A DNA stretch of 64,000 nt, from positions 244,372 to 308,371 of the forward strand of contig VZTI01003379.1 in the NCBI GenBank assembly GCA_013397865.1, read 5' to 3'. A model generated the notes under the pieces. The model was not told the DNA's origin and ran no database searches. It worked only from the letters and a program-made list of their open reading frames with translations. A program made the translations under genes and the position numbers. Source of the stretch: Struthidea cinerea. Lineage: Eukaryota; Chordata; Aves; Passeriformes; Corcoracidae. How positions within the stretch are numbered: position 1 is the stretch's first letter; every line of letters begins with the position of its first letter. Below, piece by piece: positions 11,184 through 22,157 of the stretch.

Positions 11184-13447
11184 CAAATTATTGCACTGTC
11201 TGCTGTCATTATTTGGAATTTCAAGGAGAGCCCCATTTTGATCAGGCAGCTTTTTGGTTTAGTTTCCTTTTTTCAAATCCGAGGGAATGTTTGGTTTTTT
11301 CCAACCATTTTGATCATTTCATAGTTTACCATCATGAAAAATTGGGCCAACGTATTGAAAAGTTTGCTCAAGTAGGTGGATGTTTTTTTAATGGAAAGAA
11401 CAGTTGGTTCTGCAGAAGGATGGGAATTTTTAGCAAGCACTGCATGCTTCCCTTCGGAAAGGAGTGAAAGCGTTCCTGGTTTTCCAACCAATCTGCCATT
11501 TGCACAGAAGCAGGCAGAAGGACATGTCCTCAGTGGGACAATGGGCATTTTCTGGAGAGCAAAAGGAAAACGAAAAGTGAGGTGTTGGAACAGGACAGGT
11601 GAAAAGATAAGATTTAAAAAATAAATAAATAAAATAAAAGTGGAGGGAAATTTGCACAACTCCAGGACTAAAACAAGAGCTGTTTCTTGTAGAAAAAGTC
11701 TGTGCAAACTGCAGCAAATCCCAGGACAAGGTGGTGGAATTGCAAGCCAGGGAAAGCCTTGCTTTTTTTGCTTATACTGCACAAAAGCATCTTTCAGTGG
11801 AAACGAGCCCTCTCTGATCTTTTTCATTCTCTTGACGCAGAAATAAAACAACTTAAGAGTCAAATAAAAAGCTGGGAACAGAATAAGCAGTCTGAAACTA
11901 TATCACACCAGATAAAATTCCCTGGAATTATCTGTGAATTCATTGAAACTGTATTTTATGTTTTGCTTCAAGACAACTGCTTTGTTGAGGAGGTAATGTA
12001 TAGATTAAGACAGGACACTTAAACTCCAAAGTCCCCTTGGAGAGTTCTTTCTGGTATAAATCTGCTCTCCTTTAACTTGGATTATAAACAAACCCCATGA
12101 TATGCACCTGGTTCTGGCAGGGTCTCTATTATTTCGCTCCCAAAAGCAGCTTTATAAAGAGAACACACTGCATTTCAACAGCAATATAAATAATGTTGCA
12201 GTCGGGGATCTCTTGCGCCGCTTTCATTTTTCTTTCTTCCCTTTTCATCTGAACTGAACCACACCTCTCTAAAAATACTCACTTTCTTAATGAAAACCAT
12301 ATTTTTGGGCATTTTTTTTTCCCCCCGCGTGTGCATGACCTGTTGAAATGCCTGCACAATCTTTAATGTCAGATTCAGACGACACATGTCTTATGAAAAA
12401 GTCTGGGACTCGGCTCTCGGCGGGGCCTCCCAGATCTGTCCCACGTCTTTATGAGAAAGAGGGACAAAACCTTCTGGTTTTGGCATTTTATATTGGAGTC
12501 TGCTTTAAGCTAGGCAAGAGGGGGGAAAAAAAAAAGAAAGAAGGAAAAAAAATAGCAACGTAGAGTCTAGACAGAAGAGATTGGGTTGAAATCTGGAAGC
12601 TATTCAGTGAGGCTACAGCACATGGCAGCTTGACTGCAGAAAGAGATCACATTACGCTGCCTAATTACACATGAAAAATGTACACATCACTTTTCTTAAA
12701 TGCTTGGAAAAATAGATGTTCAGATGGCAACTGCGAGCCAGTAACTGAGCCAGTCGTACATAGTTGGAACGCCTCACAAATGGCATTTCTAAAGCCTGCA
12801 TTTTTTTAGTTCGTTTTTTTGGTTTTTTTTTTACAATGTAATTATTGTGTGTGTGTGTGTTCATAAAACAACTTCTAAAGACGGCTTTCTAAATTTAGCA
12901 GGCGGTTGTGCTGCAGGAGCATGAAAGGTGAAAATCCAGCATGTAAGCAGGAGGAATGAGGGCCTAATCCTGACTCCTCCTGAGCCAGTTCAGCCAGGTT
13001 TCCCTGGAAGTTTGGGTTGATCCGCAGGCTCATCTGCTGGCAGCAAATGGTGTGGGGTTTAGACCTCCAATGGGAACATCCCATGGGAGCAAGGACAAGC
13101 AGATGCCTGGGTATTTGCAGCACCTATGGCCCTGAGGTTGTGTGTTTATATCCTGCCTAGGAAATGTTTAAAAGAGAAGTTTCTCCTTTCTCACGGACGA
13201 AAGAGAGGGGGAAAAATAATCTCATTTATTGTGTTGTTTGAGCATGAAGCTCTCCCATCATTGCCTCCTCCTGACCTCAGGGCTCAGGGCTGATGGGTCC
13301 TGTTCTGCCCCACTCCTGCCATGCTCCTGCCAGTGATGGGTTAAAACTATCCAGAGATAAGTTTGATGGAGTTATGCTTTCGTTTCCATCTGTTTGGATG
13401 GCATCTGCTCTTCTTTTTAGCTTGAACACAGATGCTCAAAGACAGGA
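11184..13447. other. Unique noncoding sequence with simple repeats
   Basis: No exon or transposon recognised. It includes an (AAAT)-rich tract at 11616-11639 and a short (TG)8 at 12846-12861. The part from about 11830 to 12180 is evenly AT-rich with GATA-like words (CAGATAAAA, TTATCTG) and might be conserved noncoding DNA. A minus-strand frame of 196 codons at 11273-11863 lacks any recognisable domain. Confidence 0.45.
12846..12861 (+). repeat. (TG)8 microsatellite
   Basis: Uninterrupted TG dinucleotides next to T-rich tracts. Confidence 0.9.
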
Positions 13448-13560
13448 TACAAATAGGGCTTGGGACTAGATCATCTCCAGAGGTCCCTTCAACCCTAAAT
13501 ATTCTGTGATTCTGTGGTTCTGTGATTTTGTGATTTTGTGATTTTGTGACTCTGTGACTG
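13448..13560 (+). mobile_element. CR1 LINE 3' end with an expanded octamer tail
   Basis: CTTGGGACTAGATCATCTCC and AGAGGTCCCTTCAACCCTAA form the CR1 end. It is followed at 13501-13556 by seven consecutive 8-mers: ATTCTGTG twice, GTTCTGTG, ATTTTGTG three times, and ACTCTGTG. Most CR1 copies in this window keep one to three. Confidence 0.9.
13501..13556 (+). repeat. Octamer tandem array (7 x 8 bp) at a CR1 terminus
   Basis: Seven consecutive 8-bp units of form RYTYTGTG. They lie at the exact end of the CR1, so they probably arose by expansion of its native 3' repeat. The three consecutive ATTTTGTG units share the same C-to-T change, which indicates duplication after mutation. Confidence 0.9.
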
Positions 13561-14497
13561 CTCCAAGGGAGAAAACAATTTTCCAAGCCACTTCCAAAGA
13601 TTTGTCATTTCAGTCCTGCTAACAAGACCCACAGAAGTGGATTTTTCAGGGGGAAATGTCGATATGTCCGTCTGCCTCCCAGACTTTACTTTTCCTAGAA
13701 GACTCCTCAGAACAAGCTCCTCCAAGAGCAGAAGTGCCTAATCCTGCCCTCAGTGACAGTCGGGGTGAGCACAGAATAGAAAACAATCCCCAAAGCCCAC
13801 TCTGGTAGCCAGGCTCTCCATGTGACTACTCCCTCGGAGTGCCTTTGAGTCCTTTCCTCCTGGAGCCAGCGGCCAGTCAGACCTTGGCTGAACTGTTAAT
13901 CCTTCCAGACAAAGAGGAAAGAACATCTTGTAAAGTTTTGTTGCTGTTGTTATTGTTAAAACGGACTGAGCACGGAGCAACTGGCCAAGCTATCTGGCAA
14001 AAGTGACCCGCAGAAAAGTCTTTCAGAAGAAAAAATGATCTTTTCTGGATATGGGAGTAAGTTTCACCAGTTCAGGGGGAAGAACTGCACCAATCCAGCT
14101 ACTTCCAGTTGCAATATGGGTTGTTGTGCTGATTATTTCATCACCGCACTCCACAGGACCTTCCTCAGCTTTGCCCTTTTATGGCTGCAAAGAAATAAAA
14201 GATGCTTTGCTGTTTGCACAGCCTGGGCCTGCCGGAGTTCTGCATGAGAAATATCAGTCACACAAGAGTTAAAAAGGGGCAGAATCTGGGTTTGAAACCC
14301 AGGGGCAGCTTTCCTGCAGGAGGGAAGGATGGGGGCTCTTCCAGAGCCTCCTGGGGAGCCAGGTTTGCCGTGGAGGAGTTGGGATGTGGGTGAAAGTGGG
14401 AGCCACGACCACAGTAAGGCTGTTCCCCTTTAGAACAGGCAGGAGCCATTGTGGGCAAGGGCTTCCTTCCCAGGCTAAGCCTGTGCAGACCTTTGGA

Positions 14498-14578
14498 ATG
14501 GATGGATGGATGGATGGATGGATGGATGGATGGATGGATGGATGGATGGATGGATGGATGGATGGATGGGTGGATGGG
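14498..14578 (+). repeat. (ATGG)n microsatellite, about 20 units
   Basis: Near-perfect tetranucleotide array with one GGTG interruption near its right end (GATGGGTGGATGGG). The minus-strand unit is CCAT. Open frames across it (Met-Asp-Gly-Trp repeats, or Ile-His-Pro-Ser on the other strand) are products of the array, not genes. Confidence 0.98.
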
Positions 14579-15901
14579 CCCAGCCTGGCCTCTGCTCCTC
14601 CGGGTATTTCCCTGCTGTGTATTTTGTGTCCCACTGTGGTCGGAGGCAGCAGCACCCAACTCTGAAAGTCCTTCAGCATAGTAAGGCCTCCTCTTCCAGA
14701 AGGGTCAGCCTTGGGTGTAATTTACCAGGGTTGTGGTAGCCCTGCTGCCCTCTCGCTGCTTGTGATGAATTTTAAATCAAGTGAGTATTTTCTGCTCGCT
14801 GGTGAAAGGGGGAGGAATGGTGGCAGGAAACAAATCACTTCCTCTGGTCATCCCTCTTGCCACGGCCACGCTATTTTTAACAAATCTTATTAAAAATTAT
14901 ACAGCCCTGTGTTTTCTGCAATCTGTTTTATTGAACAAGTACAAAATAAACCAAGACAGGAAAAATGCACCATTTGGAGCAGCTCCTTTTGCTGCAACTG
15001 ATTTAGCAAAACAAGCCACAGGGGAATGCAAATGGCTTTCTAGAACTGCTTCCTGCGGCCATCCCGCTCTCTCCATGTGGAAGAGAGGAATATTTTACCA
15101 GCTGCATCACTTCATACAATAGTAAATTATGCTAAGTGTTCTGGTCATCACAAAATACACGGTCTTGGAGGTTATTCCCATGATCAGAGTTTTTTGTTTA
15201 ATTTCTTGCTGCAGCCAGCTTTAAACAGCGTCTTTTCCAAAAATGTCGTCAAACCCATGGGTGTCTGCTGAGCACAAGGGCCTAAAACTGAAAGCTGACC
15301 TTTCAGATTTGGGCATTTCCTAGGTCAGGACCAGCTGGGACAAAATTTTGCTGGAGGGAAATTCTTCTCACAAATAATTTTCAAGATTCCTGGTCTCTAG
15401 TAAGTGTTTACTGCGTTACCATCTAGAAATTATTAATAAATTTGGAATTCTTATGGGCAAATGTGAAAAATTGCTTTGTTTGCAGCTGTGTCTGTCTGGT
15501 GGCAAGAGGTGAGGCTGATAATTAGATGATCTTGATATCAGTGTCAGCTTTCTGTTCACTCAGGTGTCTTTCACCCTCACTCCTTAAGTACCATTCCTTA
15601 CCAGCCACTCCTCACTTGCACAGGCTGAATTTTATACTGAGAGATTTTGTATAAATGGAGAAGACATCACAGTTGCAAACAAACATAAATTTGGGCCCTG
15701 ACCACTCCAAATAATTACATGCCTAACTTGAAATTACTTCGACAGGGTTTAGGTGCCAGAAGACCTTGATGGAGCTTTTCTGGATCAGAAATGAAACTGC
15801 AAGGTCACATTAACACAGGCAAAGTATTGCTATTTGCCATGTTATCCTTGGCACAAGAAAGGGGATCTTCTTTGGACTGTAGCTATCCTCACCCACAAGA
15901 T

Positions 15902-15932
15902 TTTTGTCTCCCTTTGTGAAAGGGAGACAAAA
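15902..15932. repeat. Perfect inverted repeat, 14-bp stem and 3-nt loop
   Basis: The left arm TTTTGTCTCCCTTT is followed by the loop GTG and the exact complement AAAGGGAGACAAAA. No mobile element or gene flanks it. It could form a cruciform or an RNA hairpin, but the stem is too short for a normal miRNA precursor. Confidence 0.9.
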
Positions 15933-18754
15933 CTTTAGTGAGTTTGGCTTGGAGGAATCTCATTAAAGTTTTGGGAGAAGAGGCAAGAAATTTTCTATGT
16001 CATCTCTTATGTCTTATCACTAGCAATGAGAGCAATAATGTTCATTATGATGGTGGTTCAAGTAATTGCCCCACTCATTTTGTTTAGGCTTCAAAAAAAC
16101 TGTTAACAAGCACATCTATTGCTGATCTGGATCAGATATAAGTATTAGACAATATAATCAGAAACAAAAGGTTCTGTATTCCTTGAGATCCACCAGCATG
16201 TATCTTGGTGTGTTCCTCCTGTTAACCCTAGAATGAATGCCTTAAACCAGATATTTTGTGAGATTTTAGATAAATATCACTGTAATAATAAATTGACATC
16301 TTTATAAATGTTTTATTAGATAATAGAGTAACTTCAGTCCCTTGATAATGAAAGCATTTAGAACAGCTTGCTCTCACATCTCTGCAGAGGTACCTCAGAA
16401 GTCTCACCGTGACACCTGAACATTTTCAGCCCTGGGTAACAAATCTAAAGCAGAAGTTATCCCATATTTCTCTGCCTGTGGGAATCACAGGTCTTGTGGC
16501 TTTTACTGGTTAGGCCTCATTTATTTTTATTTTAGGGATCAGAGGATGGAGATACCTTAGATATTCAACCACGTATTTTATCCAGAATGTTTTTCCATCG
16601 ATTCCCTTTCCTACAGATCATTCCAGGAGATCTGTACCTGAATGTGAAACAGGTTATTCCTCTCTCAGAGATGTTTGGAATTTACAGTGACTACAAGAGA
16701 TAACAAAACTTGGTTTTTTTTAGGGTATCAAGCTTAATTATCATCCTTATTGCTTTCAGGTCACATCCTCAGGGGGTCACCTCTTCCAAGAGGCTGGTCC
16801 AACACCTGTGACAATAGCAAACAGCGATCTGTCCTGCACTGGTGATCAGTGATTCCCTGGAATTGTGCCTACAGACTGGAAGGTCCTGGATCTGGGGTAA
16901 GCACCGTGGATTAATCCTGAAGGAAATCCTGTAGGTCTTAAAATAAAAAAGCTGCTGAGTAAAGACTTTCCCAAAATCTGAAATGCATTTAATGGTAAGA
17001 GGCCCAACATCTGCTGGGAGAGACCCGTCCAAAGAATAAGGAAATCCTTCAATCCAGATGATCTCAAGCCTGGGCTGAGCTTAAATAGAACTCCTGGCCA
17101 GTGAGGGTATTCTGGGCAACTGAGGCCTCTCTGCTAACAGGGTCCTGACTCTGACCTGACTGCAGGCTGGAGAAAAAAAATGATAAAAACCCAATCAAAC
17201 AAACAAAAAACCCACAGAAGAAATAACTGCATACAGAGCTTCGAGCGTGAGGCAAAAGGGAACAGCGGTGGGCATTTCAACAGGAAAACTGGTTTAATCT
17301 CCTCCTAAAGGCTTGTTCACGAGACCTGAGGGTTAAGAAGGAGCACTGCCCTTTGCAAAGGCCAAAGAGTGACAGCCCAGACCAGAGGCATCCGCACTGC
17401 ACGTGGCACAGAGCCCACCCAAGTGAGGGAGCAGAACATCAGCCAAAGGGAGAGCAGCAGCAGCCTGAGGACCTAAACCCACTTGGCTGGGAAAGCTGCC
17501 TGCTACCAGCAAAGTCCAAGGAAAGGTCAGTGCCTGAGGTCACTGGCAGTTTTGGGTTGACAGAAAACTCTGCTTAACTCTTTGCAAGCTGTCGCCACCA
17601 AAACTTCCCGTAAGAAAATCCTCTTTTCCCTAATGCCACTTGTGCAGTTTGGGATGAAATTTCCCATCGACCCAGAGGAGCACTGGTTCAGAGTGAGCAG
17701 AGGACACCTCTACTCAAATTCATGTCCCACTATTCTTCCAGCCCCAAAACAAGGAAGAATTTTTGATAACTTTTACTGGAACCAAAGACTTTTTCTACCT
17801 TTTTTTCCATTTGGGCTATCCCAGGAAGGCTCCACACCTCACAGATGGAGTCCCTAACAGGATGCAGCAAAGGTAAACATAGAGAAAATGAGCAATAGCT
17901 TATTTAGCTGAAACTGAAGAAGGGCTGTACATCAGGAGGAGAGATCACACAAGCTGGAATACAGCCAGGACACCAAAGGTAAATCTGAGGGGGAAAACCC
18001 CAAACCTCTAAGAGCTTCACTGAATGCAGTCAGGAGTCATGGACACACTCAGTTTCTCCTTTTTCCCTGCCCTGTGGCAACTCCACAGCCAAAGAAAAGA
18101 AAGTGGGGACTTCTGAATCGCTGTGTAACATGATCCAAGTGACCCAGACTCCTGCAGGATTCCATTTGTGCATCCCCCATGAGAGGTGACACCACTGAGG
18201 TGTGAGGCAGGCAGGGGGTTCAACACAAGCAGGATCTTTTTCATGAATCCTTTCCAAAATCTCCATGCAGATATACCCTGAAGGAATACACAATTTCTCC
18301 CTGGCAGCGGCTACTTATAAAAGCCTGATACATTTAATTCTGAAAGGAAGGTGTCTTTGGGTTCAATAAAATAAAATAAAAACAGCCCACCTCAAAATCC
18401 TAGTTCCGTGATATATAGAAACCTGTGGGAACCCTGTTAAAAAGTGTCACTGTATTGAGTTGTGCAGTTGGGTTTCCTTCTAATTTCTGTGTTCCTTTGT
18501 CACGATTTAAAGTGAGGACAAGAATGTTTCACAAACCAGCATTGTGCTGACGTTCAACAATTCGGGGTGCACGTCCTCGGAATTTTTACAAAGTGCAATC
18601 CTTAAATATTATTCTTCCAAAATACTGCCCAGAGGACCCATTCTGGCTGATCAAACAGCCCTTGGAGCTGCAGTAAATGCTCACGCAGCATTTTCTCCAA
18701 ACAGGGCCCCGTATGAAAACGGAACACCGCAGGGGCGCCGTGAAACACCAGTTA

Positions 18755-18800
18755 GCACCTTTATAAAACCCCGCTCCCGAGGTTAACTGCACTACAGCCC
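18755..18800 (+). promoter_or_regulatory. Weak candidate TATA-type promoter
   Basis: TTTATAAAA at 18760-18768 is followed by CCCCGCTCCC and a locally CpG-enriched 300 bp. A start would fall near 18790-18795. No exon or donor downstream is convincing, so this rests on one common motif plus composition. Confidence 0.12.
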
Positions 18801-19469
18801 TGGCAGATCACAGAACCGTGAGTCTTGTTCGAGCACGGGGTGGAATTGTGTTAATTTGTCTCAGAGGGTGCAGTTGCAGTGGTCCTTTCTTGTCGTCAGA
18901 GGAATCCAGCTCGGAGACGGTGCACGCCGGGAGAGTTTTTACGGGAACCTGCTTCTGCAGGGGGGGTGCTCTTGCTTTCACACAGCTGCTCCTATGCCCT
19001 CCAGACTGCACCAGTCTGTCTGAAGGCGAAATATGAAGGTCTACACTGAAATTCGCTCTGTGATCAAGTGATCCAAGCGATGTTTCGTCCTCATGCCGTA
19101 TCCAGTCTTTGGCATGGCGAGATGCTGTTTGGGAAAAGAGAAGGCAAACAGTCAAAGGCTGAAATCCATGCAGCTTCCTTCCTTTCTCGTGTTTTCTTTT
19201 GCCAGCTACACAATATTCTCTCAGAGAAACCTGCAAGCCATCCAGTGCAGCAGGCAGCGTTTGCTGGGAGCTGAGCCCAGCGGGGCTGTGACCCCCCTGC
19301 AGTGCTGCACACACAGAAAGCTTCTGCAGGGCAGGTTAACACAGTGCTCACACTAATCCAGCACCTTGGGGCCATCAAAAGGTGTGATGCCTCTCCCAGA
19401 CCTGCTCTGGGATGGGGCCTCGACACTGTCTTGGAGAGCAAGATTCTTTTTGTCTTTAAAGCAGGACAG

Positions 19470-20122
19470 CCCTGTGCGCTGGAGCCCAGAAACCAGCCCT
19501 GTCCTGGGCTGATCCCACAGCCGGCGCAGCAGGGAAGGGATTGGGATTGTGCCCCTGTGCCCCACTCAGGGGAGACCCCACCTGCAGAGCTGCCCCAGCC
19601 CTGGGGCCCAGCACAGGGAGGACGTGGAGCTGCTGGAGAGAGGCCAGAGGAAGCACCAGGATGAGCAGAGGGATGGAGCAGCTCTGCTGGGAGGAAAGGC
19701 TGGGAGAGCTGGGATTGTTCAGCCTGGAGAGGAGAAGCTTTGGGGTGACCTCACTGTGGCCTTGCAGGGCCTGAAGGAGCTGACAAGAAAGTTGGAAAGA
19801 GTTTCCAAGGGCTGGACGGACAGGACAAGGGGGAATGGCTTCAAACTGACAAGACAGTAGGGTTAGGTTGGATATTAGGAAGGAATTCTTTATTATGAGG
19901 GTGGGGAGGCCCTGGCACAGGGTGCCCAGAGCAGCTGTGGCTGCCCCTGGATCCCTGGCAGTGCCCAAGGCCAGGTTGGACACTGGGGCTTGGAGCAGCC
20001 TGGGACAGTGGAAGGTGTCCCTGCCCGTGGCAGGAGTGGGATGAGATGATCTTTAATGTCCCTTTCAACCGAGGCCATTCCATGATTCAATAATTCTCTC
20101 ATTCTGTGATGCTATGATTCAT
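19470..20122 (+). mobile_element. CR1 LINE, 3' 650 bp, with the end of ORF2 and the 3' UTR
   Basis: One of the longest CR1 copies here. From about 19620 it carries the end of the reverse transcriptase ORF: a forward frame at 19541-19774 reads GELGLFSLERRSFGV, close to the conserved CR1 C-terminal GLxSLERRRLRGD. It then runs through the 3' UTR (GGCCCTGGCACAGGGTGCCC, GGTGTCCCTGCCCGTGGCAG) to decayed octamers (ATTCTCTCATTCTGTGATG). The 5' boundary is uncertain by about 40 bp. Frameshifts and stops show it is dead. Confidence 0.93.
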
Positions 20123-22017
20123 GGCAGTAGTATGACCTTCTCCTCAGTGGTGGCAGCCTGGGGTGCTCTCACATGGCCTTTGCTCCAAAATTCGTTCATT
20201 CCTTGTGGTCAGTGCATCAGGGCCCTTGGCACAGAGGTGGTCACACTCCAGCAATGAGGTACCCACAGAGTGCACGAAGGCTGAGGCAAAAGAAGGAGCT
20301 GACCCCAATTTTCATACTCCAAACACTGTATCTTAACCCCTGGAGCATTATTCCCCTCGAGAACGAAACTCTTTGCCTCACCTCATCCTCCTCTTTTCAC
20401 CTTTGTGGTCCCTCATCCTTGCAGGCTTTTGGAATTTTCAGTTTAAGCGGGACCCTTGGAGTAATTCCTGCCATCAGTAAATAACACACAAGCTGACAAA
20501 CTGTTAAAAAAACAGCGAGGCCTTGCCAAGAGGCTTCGGCGAGACATTTGTTTTTGGGAAACCCTCTGCACAGCACAGGCCACATGCACACTTAATCACG
20601 CAGAGAAACATTTACTGTAGGATATATTTTTAGGCAGCTTTTCAAGTGGCAAATTTCCACGGGGGTACAGCACTTGTCCTGTGGTACTTAACTGTACAGA
20701 AAATATTAGTCTGGAGCTGGCCTGGCTGATGTTGGAGGGAACGCGTTACACCCAAGTTCAGGAGAGGAGCAGGGTCTCTCTCTCTGTGTGGGCTGGAGAA
20801 GACTGAGCACATTACACACATATTTGGCCATCACCCGCAAGAAAGGCCACGAGCTTCCCTCACACTGTGGAGGGAGCTGAATAGCTTTCAGCTGCACAGA
20901 ATGCTGCTTGGCTGCCCCGAGAGAGGGGAAAAAAACGTGTAGGAGTCCATCACAGGTTGGATTTACAAGGGGATTTGTGTGACAGATCTGAGGGGCGATG
21001 GAAAACCTGATGGGTCCCACAGCTCCTGTGGAGCCAAGTTGCACAGATTGGAGTGTGACACATCTCCCAGCTTGGATCTCCAAGGACTCCAGGGCTGGAT
21101 GCTGCCCCTCCATCCGTGAGGGACCAGCGCCTGCCAGGGCAGCCTCCACCTCCTCCTTTTGCTTTGGGTGTTTGTGGGATTTAGGAACAAAATGAAGGGG
21201 GGCAGCTGAGGTGAGTCCTCCAGCAGGGAACTTCTGTCCCTCCCACTGTCCTCTCTCCCTGGCCTCGTGGATGGGAAGCTTGAGCATCCCAAAAGTGCAG
21301 GCAGGGCTGGTCCCTTGCTCCATTTTGGAGTCACCAGGGATGGATTTCAGCAGGTACCAGAGGGCTTTGCTGAGTGAGAGGCTGACATGGGAAGTCATCC
21401 ACAGCAAAGCTGCTTGGGTTTTGATGGATGTGTTTTTAACAGGGGGAATGTTGTTGGCCTGGAAAGATCCTTCCCACACATCCTCAAGGCAGGGGAGAGT
21501 TGGAGTAGGCATCTTAAAGGCAAACCAAGTGGAACTCGGCCTTTAAAAGTCGTAACTCCTTGAAGAATTCTTGTCATTTTTTTTTTAGTTCTCCGGGCTA
21601 GTAAAGGGCCAGCTGCAGCTTTAGCACCATTGCAGGAGCTTTGCTGAGGCACTGGTGTGGCACTGGCCTGCCTCACACACCAAACACCACCTTATCTGCT
21701 ATGTCCCCTACACAGGGACAATCCATGGGGTGCAACAGGATGATGAGAGAAGTTTTCATCATGCCTTGACCAAATTCGGTAGTTTTACATGGGAAGTGTT
21801 CACGTGCTCAGTGATGGTGAGAACTGCTGAAACTTCCACCTTGTCCTGTCAGACACGTCCACTCTCTCTGGCTTTCTCGATCAGAAGTCATGTAGATTTA
21901 TCTGAGGGCATGTCCACAAAATGTGAGATAGACCAGGAGCCAGAAAGTCATTTATGAAATTGGGTGATATTTTGAACTTGGGTCATATTTTTAAATTGTG
22001 AAATTTTCCCACCAAGT
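20123..22017. other. Unique noncoding sequence
   Basis: No repeat recognised. A minus-strand ATG-started frame of 268 codons spans 20706-21512. It is the longest frame here that is neither gap-spanning nor CR1-derived, but its translation has no domain, signal peptide or recognisable composition, and it is not annotated as a gene. Short (TC)n occurs near 20775. Confidence 0.45.
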
Positions 22018-22157
22018 TGGGAAACTCCCCATCCCTGGAAGTGTTCAAGGCCAGGCTGGGTGAGCCTTTGAGAAACCTGGTCTAGTGGAAGGTGTCCCTG
22101 GAATGAGATGATCTTTAAGGTCCCTTCCAACCCAAACCATTCTACAATTCCATGATT
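22018..22157 (+). mobile_element. CR1 LINE 3' end
   Basis: GGGAAACTCCCCATCCCTGG, CAAGGCCAGGCTGGGTGAGC, CTGGTCTAGTGGAAGGTGTC and CCTTCCAACCCAAACC, ending with ATTCTACAATTCCATGATT. This matches the less common subtype with GTCTAGTGGAAGG rather than GGACAGTGGAAGG. Confidence 0.93.

Larger units (their letters stand above)
13561..19469. other. Long CR1-free stretch of unique sequence
   Basis: About 5.9 kb with no CR1 fragment that I could see, unlike the flanks. It contains the (GGAT)n microsatellite at 14498-14578, a perfect hairpin at 15902-15932, an (AAAAT)n patch at 18364-18382, and a TATA-like motif at 18760-18768 in a slightly CpG-richer neighbourhood (18540-19110). No exon is recognised. 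The lack of insertions may mean constraint or chance. Confidence 0.45.

Noticed and set aside
11273..11863. 196-codon minus-strand frame
   Set aside because: No domain; low-complexity hydrophobic and Lys-rich patches typical of translated AT-rich DNA; competing frames on the other strand.
14258..14739. Repeat-protein-like frames with Met-Asp-Gly-Trp or Ile-His-Pro-Ser units
   Set aside because: They are translations of the (GGAT)n microsatellite, open in several frames on both strands.
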